NCBI GenBank assembly: GCA_963834715.1
Contig: CAWIDE010000001.1
Coordinates: forward strand, 251,566-315,565
Length of the DNA: 64,000 nucleotides
Direction of reading: 5' to 3'
DNA from: CAVSUZ01 sp963834715
GTDB taxonomy: Bacteria; Pseudomonadota; Alphaproteobacteria; Acetobacterales; Acetobacteraceae
In this document: positions 26,701 to 36,459 of the stretch, piece by piece
Layout: every line of letters starts with the position of its first letter
How positions within the stretch are numbered: position 1 is the stretch's first letter
Program-made: the position numbers and the translations under genes
Notes under the pieces: model-generated
Database searches by the model: none
What the model was told of the DNA's origin: nothing
What the model saw: the letters and a program-made list of their open reading frames with translations, nothing else

Positions 26701-28100
26701 GCTGCAGCACGCCCATAAATGAGGAGAGCCGTCCGCCATGCGTCCTACCACGATCGGTCTTGACCTTGCGAAACGCGTTTTTCAGCTCCACGGGGTCGCC
26801 GCAGATGGCCAAGTTGTGCTGCGTCGGCAGGTGCGCCGGTCCGAGCTGCTGGCGTTCTTCAAGGCGCTGCCACCGTGCGTGATCGGCATGGAGGCATGCG
26901 CCAGCGCGCATTTTTGGGCTCGCGGGCTGAGCGCCCTGGGCCACACCGTGCGATTGATGCCGGCAACGTACGTGAAGCCTTACGCCAAGCGGGGCAAGAG
27001 CGATGCGATCGACGCCGAGGCGATCTGCGAGGCCGTGACGCGGCCGACTATGCGCTTCGTGCCGATCAAGAGCGCCGAACAGCAATCGGTCGTCATGCGG
27101 CATCGAACGCGCGACCTCCTGGTCCGGCAACGGACTATGCTGGTCAACGCTCTTCGTGGTCACCTTGGCGAATTCGGGTTGATCGGTGCGAAGGGCATCT
27201 CTCGGTTGCCAGACCTGTTGGCATTGGCCAGCTCTGCGCCGGTGTGCCAACTGCCTGATTTGGCGCGTGAGTGCATTGAACTGCTGTTAGCTCAGCTCGA
27301 GGATCTGCAGCGGCGGATAGCAATGGTTGAGCGATCGATCGCAAGTTGGCATCGAACCAATGAGGTGAGCTGCCGTTTGGAGACAATTCCAGGTGTCGGC
27401 ACGATCACGGCCACAGCGATCACCGCGCTGGTACCGGACGCAACCAGCTTCCGATCGGGGCGGCAGTTCGCCGCCTGGATCGGACTAGCCCCGCGACTGA
27501 ACGGCACTGGCGGCAAGGTGCACGTGGGCCGAATTTCCAAGGCAGGCAACCGATATCTGCGTCGGCTGCTGACGCTCGGCGCGACCAGTATGGTGCGCAC
27601 CGCTCGGCGCAAGCCGGAGAGAGCGGCGTGGATCAATGCCCTGCTGGCGCGGCGGCCGACGCGCGTCGTGATAACCGCCGTCGCGAACAAACTTGCGCGT
27701 GTCGTTTGGGCGATCCTCAGCCGCGGTGAGAGCTTCCGTCGACCGGAAGCCACTGCAGCCTGATGAAGAAAGGGCAACCGGAGAAAGGAGCTCGTTCGGA
27801 TTGGCATGGGTGACGATGACGTGATGGCAGACGGTCGAGACCGGAGCCGGGACAACCCGCTTAGCGTGCCGCACCTCGAGTGCGCAAAATTGTTTGGGAC
27901 CTGGCTCGCGGACTCCATCAGGGCCAGCGGCGATGTGTGCCGCGATCGAAGGCCGGACACACGACTGCAACCCGACCAAACGCCAAGATCGTCAGAAAGG
28001 TCTTGCCAACGCGGGCGCCGTTCTCTAATCGCGCGCTCCTCCGCAAGCTCTTTTTTGGCGATCTCGGAAATTCCGGACCGCAACAAAGGCCAACCGTGTT
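26690..28100 (+). mobile_element. IS110/IS1111-family element (ends approximate)
   Basis: The transposase gene is followed by about 330 bases of noncoding DNA typical of this family (AAAGGAGCTCGTTCGGATTGG and onward), where the bridge-type RNA region or second terminus lies. IS110 elements lack obvious inverted repeats and target duplications, so the ends cannot be fixed by eye. The left end cuts the cyclase TPR gene. Confidence 0.6.
26738..27763 (+). CDS. IS110-family transposase
   Basis: The 341-residue product starts MRPTTIGLDLAKRVFQLHGV after GAGGAG. It has the RuvC-like DEDD domain (GLDLAK, GMEACASAHFWAR, KRGKSDAIDAEAICEA) and the C-terminal transposase_20 domain (TIPGVGTITATAITAL, FAAWIGLAPR, GRISKAGNRYLRRLL with the catalytic Ser region). 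It is full length with no lesions. Confidence 0.93.
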   Translation: MRPTTIGLDLAKRVFQLHGVAADGQVVLRRQVRRSELLAFFKALPPCVIGMEACASAHFWARGLSALGHTVRLMPATYVKPYAKRGKSDAIDAEAICEAVTRPTMRFVPIKSAEQQSVVMRHRTRDLLVRQRTMLVNALRGHLGEFGLIGAKGISRLPDLLALASSAPVCQLPDLARECIELLLAQLEDLQRRIAMVERSIASWHRTNEVSCRLETIPGVGTITATAITALVPDATSFRSGRQFAAWIGLAPRLNGTGGKVHVGRISKAGNRYLRRLLTLGATSMVRTARRKPERAAWINALLARRPTRVVITAVANKLARVVWAILSRGESFRRPEATAA

Positions 28101-28595
28101 CTTCGTTCGGCTGAAAGCAAGCGCCTGTTCTTCGTCCCGGCCTGCCTTCGCAGCATCGCCGCGCGCAAGCGGCAGGGATTTTGGCCGGGCGTGGCTGGGC
28201 TGCGAGGGAGCGTGGCTTGCTTGAGCCATGCGAGCGAGCGTCCCTGCCATGCTGTAGGCCGAAAGTCCCGCCGCGAGCACAGCGATACGCTCGCGGCAGC
28301 CTCGAAGACGAGGTTTGCCCTGCATCCGATCGATTTCCCAACGCCAATTCCGGCTCGCCGGCACCGTTCTCAATCGCTTTGCTTCGTCTGTTGCCGTGTC
28401 GGGGTCATGGTTCTCTCCGCGGTCGGGACGAACTCCGCCGCAACATCTGGTCCGAAGCGCAGGCGCCGCAATGTCCACAACGGGCTCGCACCGATCTCAT
28501 GCGGCCCAACGGCGGCCCTCGCAGCCGCCTGCACCTTCGCCCCGTCGGGCAACGATTCCGTCTCGAGCGGAACTCGAGCGGATCGCGGAGGCGTA
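28101..28595. other. Unassigned stretch between two IS110 elements
   Basis: Long frames exist on both strands, but they are Arg/Ala/Ser-rich composition artefacts with no domain signature. I see no gene that can be supported here. Confidence 0.4.
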
Positions 28596-29628
28596 TCAGG
28601 CGGACGCGGACGGCGCGGGCCAGCGGAATGGCGCGCCCGAACGCCAGATGTGGTGCATGATGACGGCGAGCTTTCGTGCCAGCGCAATGCGCGCCTTGCC
28701 GGCGCCGGACCGCCGAGCGATCGCCTGGGCCCAGTCCTTCAGGCCGGAAGCCCGCTTTACCCGTGTCATCAGCACGACCGCCGCCTCGTACATCAGCGTC
28801 CGGGCGAGCGTGTCGCCGCACTTCGATATCTTCCCGCTGCGATCAATCTCCCCTGATTGGTATTGCCTTGGCGTCAGCCCCAGATGCGCGCCTACGGATC
28901 GTGAGCGACGGAAGCGCGCGGGATCCTCGACCGTGCTGACGTAGGCGAGCACGGAAAGCACCCCTATGCCAGGCACGCTCATCAGGTGCCGGCATGCGGG
29001 ACTGGACTTCACCAGCGTGCGCACCGCCTTGTCGAAGCCGGCAATTTGCTCGCGCAGTTGCCGCCAGGCGACCAGCATCGGCCGAACAATCAGCGCCACG
29101 TCGGCACGCTCGGCGAGCAGGCTCTCGACCCGCCGATCGAACCTTTGGCCGCGCTTCGCGCCCGGCAGCATGCCGAAGGTTTTCAGCACGCCGCGGATAT
29201 GGTTGGACAATCGCGTCGTCATGCCGACGAGCTGGGCGCGTGCGCCCCAACAGCGCGCGTGCTCGGTGCGCGTCCAACGATTTGACGTACACAGCGCGGT
29301 ACCATCCGGTTCGCATGATCTGCGCCAGTCCCTCTGCGTCGTTCTGATCCGTCTTGTTGATCTGCAGCTTGAGCGCCGCCTTGGCATGCCTCGCGTCAAG
29401 ACAAGTTACATCGAGTCCCCGGCCGCGCAGCTCATGCACCAGCCACGGGGTCATTGGGCCGGTTTCAATCCCCACGCGGACGTCCTCGCCGCCACGCCGG
29501 CCGATCGCGCGCTCGATCTGCTCCGGGTCGGACGCGCACTGACCCCGCCACAGCTTGCGGCCTGTGGCATCGACTATGCAGATGGAAGTCAACTTCTGCG
29601 ACACGTCTAACCCGACATAGTGGGTCAT
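28596..29628 (-). pseudogene. IS110-family transposase, second type, frameshifted
   Basis: The start MTHYVGLDVSQKLTSICIVD is at 29628. The RuvC-like part has GIETGPMTPWLVHELRGRGL and INKTDQNDAEGLAQIM. A one-base shift near 29250 moves the reading to LVGMTTRLSNHIRGVLKTFG, SVPGIGVLSVLAYVSTVED, SVGAHLGLTPRQYQSGE and SKCGDTLARTLMYEAA. The C-terminus is at 28596. It differs clearly in sequence from the IS110 gene at 26738, so it is another element type. Confidence 0.88.
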
Positions 29629-29869
29629 CCAACAGCCCTCCGATGGTGATGCCGCCGGGCCAGAGCCCGGACGCGGCACTATCGGGAAGTCAGCCGCTGG
29701 CCGCGATTACCGGATGTCCACACATGTCGGCTAAGGTTGTGCCCCGTGCAAGGACCGGGTCGGCCTCAGCCGGCTTGCCCGCCATGAAAAGGGATACCCG
29801 AGGGCCCGGCACGCGACTGCAATGCGGGCCGCGCCGCTCCGCTCTGCGAGGGGGGAAGCGCGATGGCGG

Positions 29870-30345
29870 AGGAGACCATAAGCGCACAAAGCTCGCCGCG
29901 GCGGAGGCCGTGATAGAGCAGGGTGGCAAGGATCGCGCGGTCACGAATGCCTTTGAGGGTGTCAGTCGGCGGCGCTTCGAGCAGACGACGGGCCTGGCGA
30001 TCGCCAAGTGCCGGAGTATTGCCTTCGTTTCCGTTCGCTTTCGGCCGCTCGACGCCATCAACGGGATTTCCGATGACGGCGTTCCTGTCGCATAGATAGT
30101 CGAACAGTGAGGACAGGGCCGACAGTTTGCGCCGGCGGGAGGCTGGCTTCAGCTTTCGCTGCTCCATATCCTTCCGCCATGCGATGACATGGGACCGGGT
30201 AACAGCCCGCAGCTCGTCGTAGCCCTGAAGCCCGGTAAAGAGGACAAATTCCCGGACATCGGCCTTATAGGCCCGCCTGGTCTTCTCATTGTTGATATTG
30301 GCCAGCCATTCTTCCTCGGGCGGGACATCCGCCAGCCTCTCGAAT
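29870..30345 (-). pseudogene. Tyrosine integrase (XerC/phage type), truncated at both ends
   Basis: The minus strand reads FERLADVPPEEEWLANINNEK, TRRAYKADVREFVLFTG and VTRSHVIAWRKDM, then KPASRRRKLSALSSLFDYLCD, NPVDGVERPKANGNEG and ILATLLYHGLRRGELCAL. These are the SAM-like core-binding domain and the first catalytic Arg (GLRRGELC). The catalytic domain is cut at about 29870 and a TAA precedes the N-terminal part. It is the dead integrase of an integrated element and lies 180 bases from a tRNA-like fragment. Confidence 0.8.
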
Positions 30346-30746
30346 TAAGCCCGGGAGAGACCCTGTCTCCCGACTGGAACCAGATCCGACATTTTCCCCC
30401 CTTCCCCGTGATCATCATGTTAGGAAAGGGGCTGGTTTTCCATGGAATCCCATGGTACGGTCTGGACAGCTAACTAGACCGTTCGAGGAACTCGTCCAAA
30501 TGCAAGTTCCTATCGGAGGTGCCCACAGGCTCATAACCTGAAGGTCCCAGCCCCGCAACCAGTTCTGAACCCCGGGGGACCAGTGGGGGACCAAATGGGC
30601 TGTGCCCTGTTTGGCCCATTGGCCCCGCATTGCGCATGCTAGGGGCCGGCATTCGCAGCGCGGACAGACCAGCTTGCCCTCAGTGACCGCCCATCGGGTG
30701 CGGATGAAGGCCTGTTCGGCTTCCTCACCGTCAGCGTTTCTCCTGT
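30346..30746. other. Intergenic stretch with tRNA-like fragment
   Basis: No protein gene is supported. The stretch contains the tRNA-fMet-like 3' fragment listed separately and a run of C and G blocks (CCCCGGGGGACC). It lies between the dead integrase and the lipase/efflux operon and may be the old border of an integrated element. Confidence 0.45.
30526..30561 (+). other. Partial tRNA-fMet-like sequence, possible attachment-site remnant
   Basis: The stretch AGGCTCATAACCTGAAGGTC matches an anticodon stem-loop with the CAU anticodon, in the GCTCATAAC context typical of tRNA-Met. It is followed by CCAGCCCCGCAACCA, a tRNA 3' end with CCA. The acceptor and D-arm halves and most of the T-arm are absent, so this is not a functional tRNA. 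Tyrosine integrases often use tRNA anticodon or T-loops as attachment sites, and an integrase remnant lies just beside it. Confidence 0.5.
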
Positions 30747-31871
30747 TTATGTCCTCGCTTCACGCGAAGAAGACTGATGAGACATGACCTCCAGCCGGTC
30801 TCGCAGGAAGGCCCGTGCGCTTTTCTCACCCGCCGCGATCAGGCGGTCGATATTCCAGGAGCTGCGATCGAGCTTGCTTTCAAAGTCAAGCGTGTCCTGC
30901 ACCTCCGCTGGCATTTCGATGCAGGGAATGTGGTAGGGTTTCTGCGGCTCTGTGGCAAATGATTTTGGAATGCATATCGGGGCCTTGATATCGAATTGTG
31001 CGAGGAACTCCGGACGGAATGCGCTTAGCAGCAGCATGTCGTTGAGCATCTCCAGGTGCCTTAACTGCTGAAAAAGCGATATATTGCCTTCCAGCTGGTT
31101 GCGCCTATCTACGATATCATCGGGTTGTTCGGGCGCGCGTAGGCACGAGGTCGGATTAATTTTGATGACCCAGATCTCTTGCGGCACGTTGGGAACACCA
31201 ACGCTTCGCGGTCTGACCAGCTCCTGGAGCGGCGGGTTATCCGAAAACAGGCCATCCCAGTACGCGTCACCGTCAATCTGCACGGCCGGGAAGATATTCG
31301 GGACCGCGCAGGATGCAAGGATATGCTCCACACGGATGGGTTGATGCAAGGAGATGAACTTCGTCAGCCTGCCTGTGCTGACATTTGCTGCACCGATCAT
31401 CAGGATCGGAGGCTTGGTGCGCGGTCCCCAGCCCTCTATCTCATTGAAGTCAATATGCGATTCCAACAATGCGCAAAAATCACGGAAGGCTTCACGTTGC
31501 CCTATTGTCGCGGCGGCTGTTATCGTCCTTACAAGTGGCGACGCGGGGCTGAGCTGTAAAGTCGGCAGCAAACCACGGTTGGCCAGCCGGATCGAGCCGA
31601 CCACGAGTTGGTTGAACGCCTGCTCGAGCCAACTCTGCGCCGTGTTGTCCTTCCAGAAGTCCATGAGGCGGCCCCACACAGGGGTCTCAGTTTTCTCAAG
31701 GGCGAACCACAGCAGAGCCGCACAAACGGCCCCGCCGGAAGTCCCGCTGATGCTAACAATCTCAAACTCCTCGTGTACTTTTGCTTCGCATAAGGCCTTC
31801 AGGGCTCCGGCCGTAAATGCCGTCTGACTTCCTCCACCCTGGCAGGCGATCGCGATCTTGGTTTTTGCCAT
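30747..31871 (-). CDS. Patatin-like phospholipase
   Basis: The 374-residue product starts MAKTKIAIACQGGGSQTAFT. GGGS is the oxyanion loop, ISGTSGGAVCAALLW holds the GxSxG nucleophile, and GDAYWDGLFSDNPPLQELV gives the Asp of the Ser-Asp dyad. The C-terminus has FESKLDRSSWNIDRLIAAGEK. There is no signal peptide, so it is probably a cytoplasmic or secreted-by-other-route lipid acyl hydrolase. It is the last gene of a minus-strand block after the GntP-like permease, 41 bases downstream of it. Patatins of this class can remodel membranes. The link to the pump genes is by position only. Confidence 0.88.
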   Translation of the reverse strand: MAKTKIAIACQGGGSQTAFTAGALKALCEAKVHEEFEIVSISGTSGGAVCAALLWFALEKTETPVWGRLMDFWKDNTAQSWLEQAFNQLVVGSIRLANRGLLPTLQLSPASPLVRTITAAATIGQREAFRDFCALLESHIDFNEIEGWGPRTKPPILMIGAANVSTGRLTKFISLHQPIRVEHILASCAVPNIFPAVQIDGDAYWDGLFSDNPPLQELVRPRSVGVPNVPQEIWVIKINPTSCLRAPEQPDDIVDRRNQLEGNISLFQQLRHLEMLNDMLLLSAFRPEFLAQFDIKAPICIPKSFATEPQKPYHIPCIEMPAEVQDTLDFESKLDRSSWNIDRLIAAGEKSARAFLRDRLEVMSHQSSSREART

Positions 31872-31912
31872 AACGGCTTGCCTTGTTCAGTTCAGCTGCT
31901 GGATGGCTGCCA

Positions 31913-33367
31913 TTAGAACGAGCCGAAAACTGTGCCGAGCCCGATCACCGCGACAAGTGCGACGACAGCGCCCGCAATGGCGACCATAACAATATCGAAA
32001 TAGCTGTCCCAGTGGGAGACGCCGCACACTGCGAGGAGTGTTACCACGGCACCGTTGTGGGGCAGGCTGTCGAGTGTACCCGAGCTGATGACCGCAACGC
32101 GGTGCATCAGGGCCGGACTGATGCCAGTCTCATGCGCCAAGCGCAGATAGGTATTCCCCAGTGCGTCGAGGGCGATGGTCAGTCCGCCCGAGGCCGAGCC
32201 GGTCAGGGCGGATAGCACATTGGTCGCCATAGCAAGCGACACCAGGGGGCCACCCTCGATCGACAGCAACCAATCCCGCACTGTCGCGAAAGCGGGCATT
32301 GCCGCGACGACAGCGCCAAAGCCGACGAGGCTCGCTACACTCACAGCCGGCAGCACCGAGGCATTGGCACCGGAATCGATGCTGTCCCGCAACGCGGGCA
32401 GACGACGACCGCTCACGACGAGAAGCGTGAGGATGGCCGCGGCAAGTGCCACGATGACAGCCCACACGCCTCCGACGGCCGAGAGCGATGTCCCGCCCCA
32501 CCGCGGCTCAGCAAGGAACGAGACGTCAAGGCGCGGCAGAACAACCGTGGATATCAGGAAATTGACGCTGACCACCACGACCAGCGGCAACAGGGCCGCG
32601 GCAACGGGTGGCAACCTCTCGGTGCGGCGGGCCCGGTGAACTTCGGCAGGATCGAACTCCCGAGTTACGGTCGCGCGCTCACGAACCAATAGGTCTTCGG
32701 CCGCGGAATCGGCTTGGATACCGGCATCTCCGCCAAAGCCCTCGCCGGTGCGGCGGGCCGTGGCTTCCGCCCGGCCGAGCCACCAAAGGCCGAACCCAAG
32801 CATGATACCCGAAGCAATGACACCGAGCCCCGGCGCGGCGAGGGGGGTAGTGCCGAAGAACGGCATTGGGATCGCATTCTGGATCGATGGCGTTCCGGGC
32901 AGCGCAGACATGGTGAAGGTGGAAGTGCCGAGCGCGATCGCCGCGGGCATGAGACGGCGGGGTATGTTTGCTGCCTGGAACATCGCCTGCGCCATTGGTG
33001 CCAGCACGAAAAAAGCCACGAAAAGGCTGACACCTCCATAGGTGACGAGCGCGCCGGCAAGGACGACCGACAGGATCGCCCGGCGCGGACCCAGACGTTC
33101 GGTTACAAAGGCAGAGATGGCTGAAACCGATCCGCTGTCTTCCATCAGCTTGCCGAACAGAGCACCCAACAGAAACAGCGGAAAGAATTGCGCCAGAAAA
33201 CGTGCCGCGCTGCCCATGAAGGTTTGCGTCCAGTGCGCAAGCAACGGTTGGCCGGCGGTTGCCGCAGCAATCAAGGCCGCTGCGGGAGCGAGCAGCAGAA
33301 TGCTCCACCCGCGATAAGCGAGGCCGATCAGAAGCAGGAGTCCGATCAGAATGCCAAGTAGGCCCAC
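31913..33367 (-). CDS. GntP-family permease
   Basis: GTG at 33367 follows AGGAGGTCGCCC closely and lies 23 bases after the RND gene stop. The 484-residue product begins with a hydrophobic stretch (LLGILIGLLLLIGLAYRGW) and has about 12 membrane segments. Family-like blocks are FFPLFLLGALFGKLMEDSGS, GGVSLFVAFFVLAPMA, SALPGTPSIQNAIPM, LTGSASGGLTIALDALG and VISSGTLDSLPHNGAVVTLL. GntP proteins import gluconate or related hydroxy-acids with protons. The substrate here is unknown. It belongs to the operon of the efflux genes. Confidence 0.85.
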   Translation of the reverse strand: MGLLGILIGLLLLIGLAYRGWSILLLAPAAALIAAATAGQPLLAHWTQTFMGSAARFLAQFFPLFLLGALFGKLMEDSGSVSAISAFVTERLGPRRAILSVVLAGALVTYGGVSLFVAFFVLAPMAQAMFQAANIPRRLMPAAIALGTSTFTMSALPGTPSIQNAIPMPFFGTTPLAAPGLGVIASGIMLGFGLWWLGRAEATARRTGEGFGGDAGIQADSAAEDLLVRERATVTREFDPAEVHRARRTERLPPVAAALLPLVVVVSVNFLISTVVLPRLDVSFLAEPRWGGTSLSAVGGVWAVIVALAAAILTLLVVSGRRLPALRDSIDSGANASVLPAVSVASLVGFGAVVAAMPAFATVRDWLLSIEGGPLVSLAMATNVLSALTGSASGGLTIALDALGNTYLRLAHETGISPALMHRVAVISSGTLDSLPHNGAVVTLLAVCGVSHWDSYFDIVMVAIAGAVVALVAVIGLGTVFGSF

Positions 33368-33390
33368 CGGGCGACCTCCTGTGATCTGGC

Positions 33391-36300
33391 TCAGCTTCCG
33401 TGCACGGGCGCCAGCACTTCGGCGCGCGGGCGAGGTTCCTTGATGCGGAACCAAGTGACATAGAGTGCCGGGAGAAAGATCAGCGTCAGCACCGTCGCGA
33501 CCAGCAGGCCGCCCATGATCGCGACCGCCATAGGTCCCCAGAAGATCGTCACCGCGATCGGGATCAAACCGAGCACCGTCGAGATAGCCGTGAGGACGAT
33601 TGGGCGAAAGCGAGACAGACTTGCCGCGACCACGGCATCCCAGGGATGCCTGCCCTCGCTTCGTTCGATTTCGATCTGTTCGATCAGGATAACGGCGTTG
33701 CGGGCGATCATACCAAACAGTGCAAGTACGCCGAGGATGGCGACGAAGCCGAGCGGCTGGTCAAACATGAGTAGTGCGGCAATGACGCCGATCAGGCCCA
33801 AGGGTACTACGCTCAACACGAGAACCAGCCGGTTGAAGCTCTGTAGTTGAGCCATTAGCAGGGTGATCATCAGGAACAGCATCATCGGCACCACCGCGAA
33901 GACCGAGGCCCGCGATGTGGCACTCTCCTCCACAGTGCCGCCAACATCGATGCGATAGGACGCGGGCAGCGTCGCCCGCAGTTTCTCCACGGCCGGTGCC
34001 AGTGCGGTCACCACGGTTTCGGGCAACTGGCCCGGGGCAACGTCCGCCCGCACCGTGAGCGTCGGGGTGCCGTTGCGGCGCACGATCAATGGATACTCCT
34101 GTTGGTATTCGAACGTCGCCACCTGGCTAAGTGGGACCGTACGCCCGCTTGGCAGCAGCACCTGCAGGTTGCGCAGCTTGGCCAATGAAAGCCGCTGCTC
34201 ATCCTTCGCCCGGGCAATGACGTTGACCAGATAGATCCCATCGCGAACCTCGGTGACTGGCGTCCCTGTCACGACGCCGGTGAGGGCGCCAGCAATCGCC
34301 TCGGAGCTCAGGCCAAGGCGGCGGGCCTTGTCCTGATCGATATTCACCCGAACTTTCCGTGCGGGTTCCATCCAGTCGAAATTCACGTCCCGCGCGGCGG
34401 GATAACTCGCCACCACCGAGGCGAGCCGCAGAGCGATGTCGCGCATCTGGTTCAGGTCCGGACCGCTGACCCGGTATTGCACCGGCCAGCCCACCGGTGG
34501 GCCAAGACCAAGCGGATAGACGCGGGTCACCGCGCTGGGGATATTCTCGGCCAGCTCCCGTTCCAATCGCTTCTGTAGCCGTTGGCGCACCGCCACATGC
34601 TTGGCGACCACAACCGCCTGCGCGAAGGAGTCATTGGGCGGCTCAATGTTGAGCGGCAGATAAAATCGAACCGCGCCGCGACCGACATAGGTGCTCCAAT
34701 GCGAGACGTCCGGATCATTGGCCAGCAGACCGTCAAGCCGCTTGGCAATGTTATCTGTTGCGTAGATCGATGCATTCTGCCGGAGCTGCAGGTCCACCAT
34801 GAGCTCCGGGCGGTCCGACGACGGAAAGAACTGCCGCGCTACGAGCGGTGATGCGAGAACGGCGAGAACAGCGGCGCCAATCGTGATCCCGATCGTGATC
34901 CAGCGCGCGCGCATCGCGAGGACGACGAACCGGCGAACGCCGCGCATGATTCTGCCCGGCTTTCCAATAGCCACCTTTGGCTTAGTGAGGAGGGCAACCC
35001 CGAGCAACGGCCCGAATAGAACGGCAATGAACCAGGAGCCGATGAGCGCGATCGAGACGACCACAAAAATCGAAAAGGTGTATTCGCCTGCCCCGCTGCG
35101 AGCAAAGCCGATTGGCACAAAGCCAGCCGCGGTCACGAGACTTCCAGTCAGCATCGGGATCGCGACGCTGGTGTACGCGAAGGTTGCAGACGCTTCCCTG
35201 CTGTCGCCCGCCGCCAGACGCGTGCTCATTACGTCAACTATGGTCATCGCGTCATCGACCAGCAATCCCAGTGCGATGATCAAGGCGCCTAGTGAGATGC
35301 GTTGCAGATCGATGCCGAAGAGCTGCATCAGCGGGAAGGTGATTGCGAGGGTCAGCGGGATGGAGAGCGCGACCACAGCACCGGCCCGCATACCAAGCGA
35401 CAGGATACTGACGCCCATAATGATAACGATCGCCTGCCACAGCGAATCGGTAAATTCGGTAATCGCGCTCGACACGACGCGCGGCTGATCGGATACCAGA
35501 ATTGGCTCGATGCCGACCGGCAGGTCAGCAACAATAGTCTTCATCGTCCGTGCGACGTTACGCCCGAGCGCCAGCACGTCGCCGCCCTTACGCATCACGA
35601 TCGCAAGGCCGATCGCCGGCTTGCCGTTCACCCGAAACAATGGCTGGGGTGGGTCTGTATAGCCACGCCGCACATCGGCGATATCGCCCAACCGCACCAT
35701 ACGGCCATCGGCAACGAAGCTTACATTGCGCACGTCCTGCACGGAATGGAAGCTGCCGGAGACGCGCAGTAGCAACTTCTCGTTGCCGGTTTGGATCACT
35801 CCCGCCGGGGCGACGACGTTCTGAGCTTGTAAAGCTGAAATTAGAGTGTTTCGATCGATGCCAACTCCAGCCAGCAGTTGAGGGGAAAACTCGACGTAGA
35901 TCGTCTCATTTTGTTCGCCGAGCATGTCCACCTTTGCCACATCGGGCACCTGGAACAGGCGCGAGCGGATTGTCTCGACATAGTCCCGCAATTCACGCTG
36001 GGTGAACCCGTCGGCGGTGAAGCCATAGATGATGCTGAACGTGTCGCCAAACTCATCGTCGAAGGCTGGTCCGACTACACCCGCGGGCAGCGTGCTTCGC
36101 ATATCGCTGACGCTCTTGCGAACGTGGTACCAGATATCTGGAATCTCGCTGCCGGGTGTGGAGCCCTTGAGATTGACATAAATCGTGGTTACGCCGGGGC
36201 TGGTGAAGCTGCGCAGGTAATCGAGGTGCGGGGTCTCCCGCAGCGTCTGCTCCAGTCGTTCTGTAACCTGGTCGAGGGTGTCGTCGATTGTTGCACCCGG

Positions 36301-36459
36301 CCAGGCGGCGCGCACGACCATGGTCCTGATGGTAAAAGCCGGATCTTCGTCCCGGCCAAGTTGAAGGTATGACAGGACGCCGAGCACCACCGACGCCAGC
36401 ATGAGGTAAACGACAAACGAGCGATGCTCCAGCGCCCATTTGGAGAGATTGAACCGCAT
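33391..36459 (-). CDS. RND-family efflux transporter permease
   Basis: The 1022-residue AcrB/MexF-type protein begins MRFNLSKWALEHRSFVVYLM. It has two large periplasmic loops and twelve membrane segments. The proton-relay Asp pair is in ALIIALGLLVDDAMTIVDV. The second half has SRASVFAVVPMMLFLMITLLM and GFVAILGVLALFGMIARNAVI. The start ATG touches the TAG stop of the membrane-fusion gene, so the two are translationally coupled. No outer-membrane factor gene follows, so it would need one from elsewhere. It is intact and full length, with normal codon use. Confidence 0.92.
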   Translation of the reverse strand: MRFNLSKWALEHRSFVVYLMLASVVLGVLSYLQLGRDEDPAFTIRTMVVRAAWPGATIDDTLDQVTERLEQTLRETPHLDYLRSFTSPGVTTIYVNLKGSTPGSEIPDIWYHVRKSVSDMRSTLPAGVVGPAFDDEFGDTFSIIYGFTADGFTQRELRDYVETIRSRLFQVPDVAKVDMLGEQNETIYVEFSPQLLAGVGIDRNTLISALQAQNVVAPAGVIQTGNEKLLLRVSGSFHSVQDVRNVSFVADGRMVRLGDIADVRRGYTDPPQPLFRVNGKPAIGLAIVMRKGGDVLALGRNVARTMKTIVADLPVGIEPILVSDQPRVVSSAITEFTDSLWQAIVIIMGVSILSLGMRAGAVVALSIPLTLAITFPLMQLFGIDLQRISLGALIIALGLLVDDAMTIVDVMSTRLAAGDSREASATFAYTSVAIPMLTGSLVTAAGFVPIGFARSGAGEYTFSIFVVVSIALIGSWFIAVLFGPLLGVALLTKPKVAIGKPGRIMRGVRRFVVLAMRARWITIGITIGAAVLAVLASPLVARQFFPSSDRPELMVDLQLRQNASIYATDNIAKRLDGLLANDPDVSHWSTYVGRGAVRFYLPLNIEPPNDSFAQAVVVAKHVAVRQRLQKRLERELAENIPSAVTRVYPLGLGPPVGWPVQYRVSGPDLNQMRDIALRLASVVASYPAARDVNFDWMEPARKVRVNIDQDKARRLGLSSEAIAGALTGVVTGTPVTEVRDGIYLVNVIARAKDEQRLSLAKLRNLQVLLPSGRTVPLSQVATFEYQQEYPLIVRRNGTPTLTVRADVAPGQLPETVVTALAPAVEKLRATLPASYRIDVGGTVEESATSRASVFAVVPMMLFLMITLLMAQLQSFNRLVLVLSVVPLGLIGVIAALLMFDQPLGFVAILGVLALFGMIARNAVILIEQIEIERSEGRHPWDAVVAASLSRFRPIVLTAISTVLGLIPIAVTIFWGPMAVAIMGGLLVATVLTLIFLPALYVTWFRIKEPRPRAEVLAPVHGS

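Noticed and set aside
30526..30561. Functional tRNA-Met gene
   Set aside because: Only the anticodon arm and 3' end are present; the acceptor 5' strand, the D-arm and most of the T-arm are missing.
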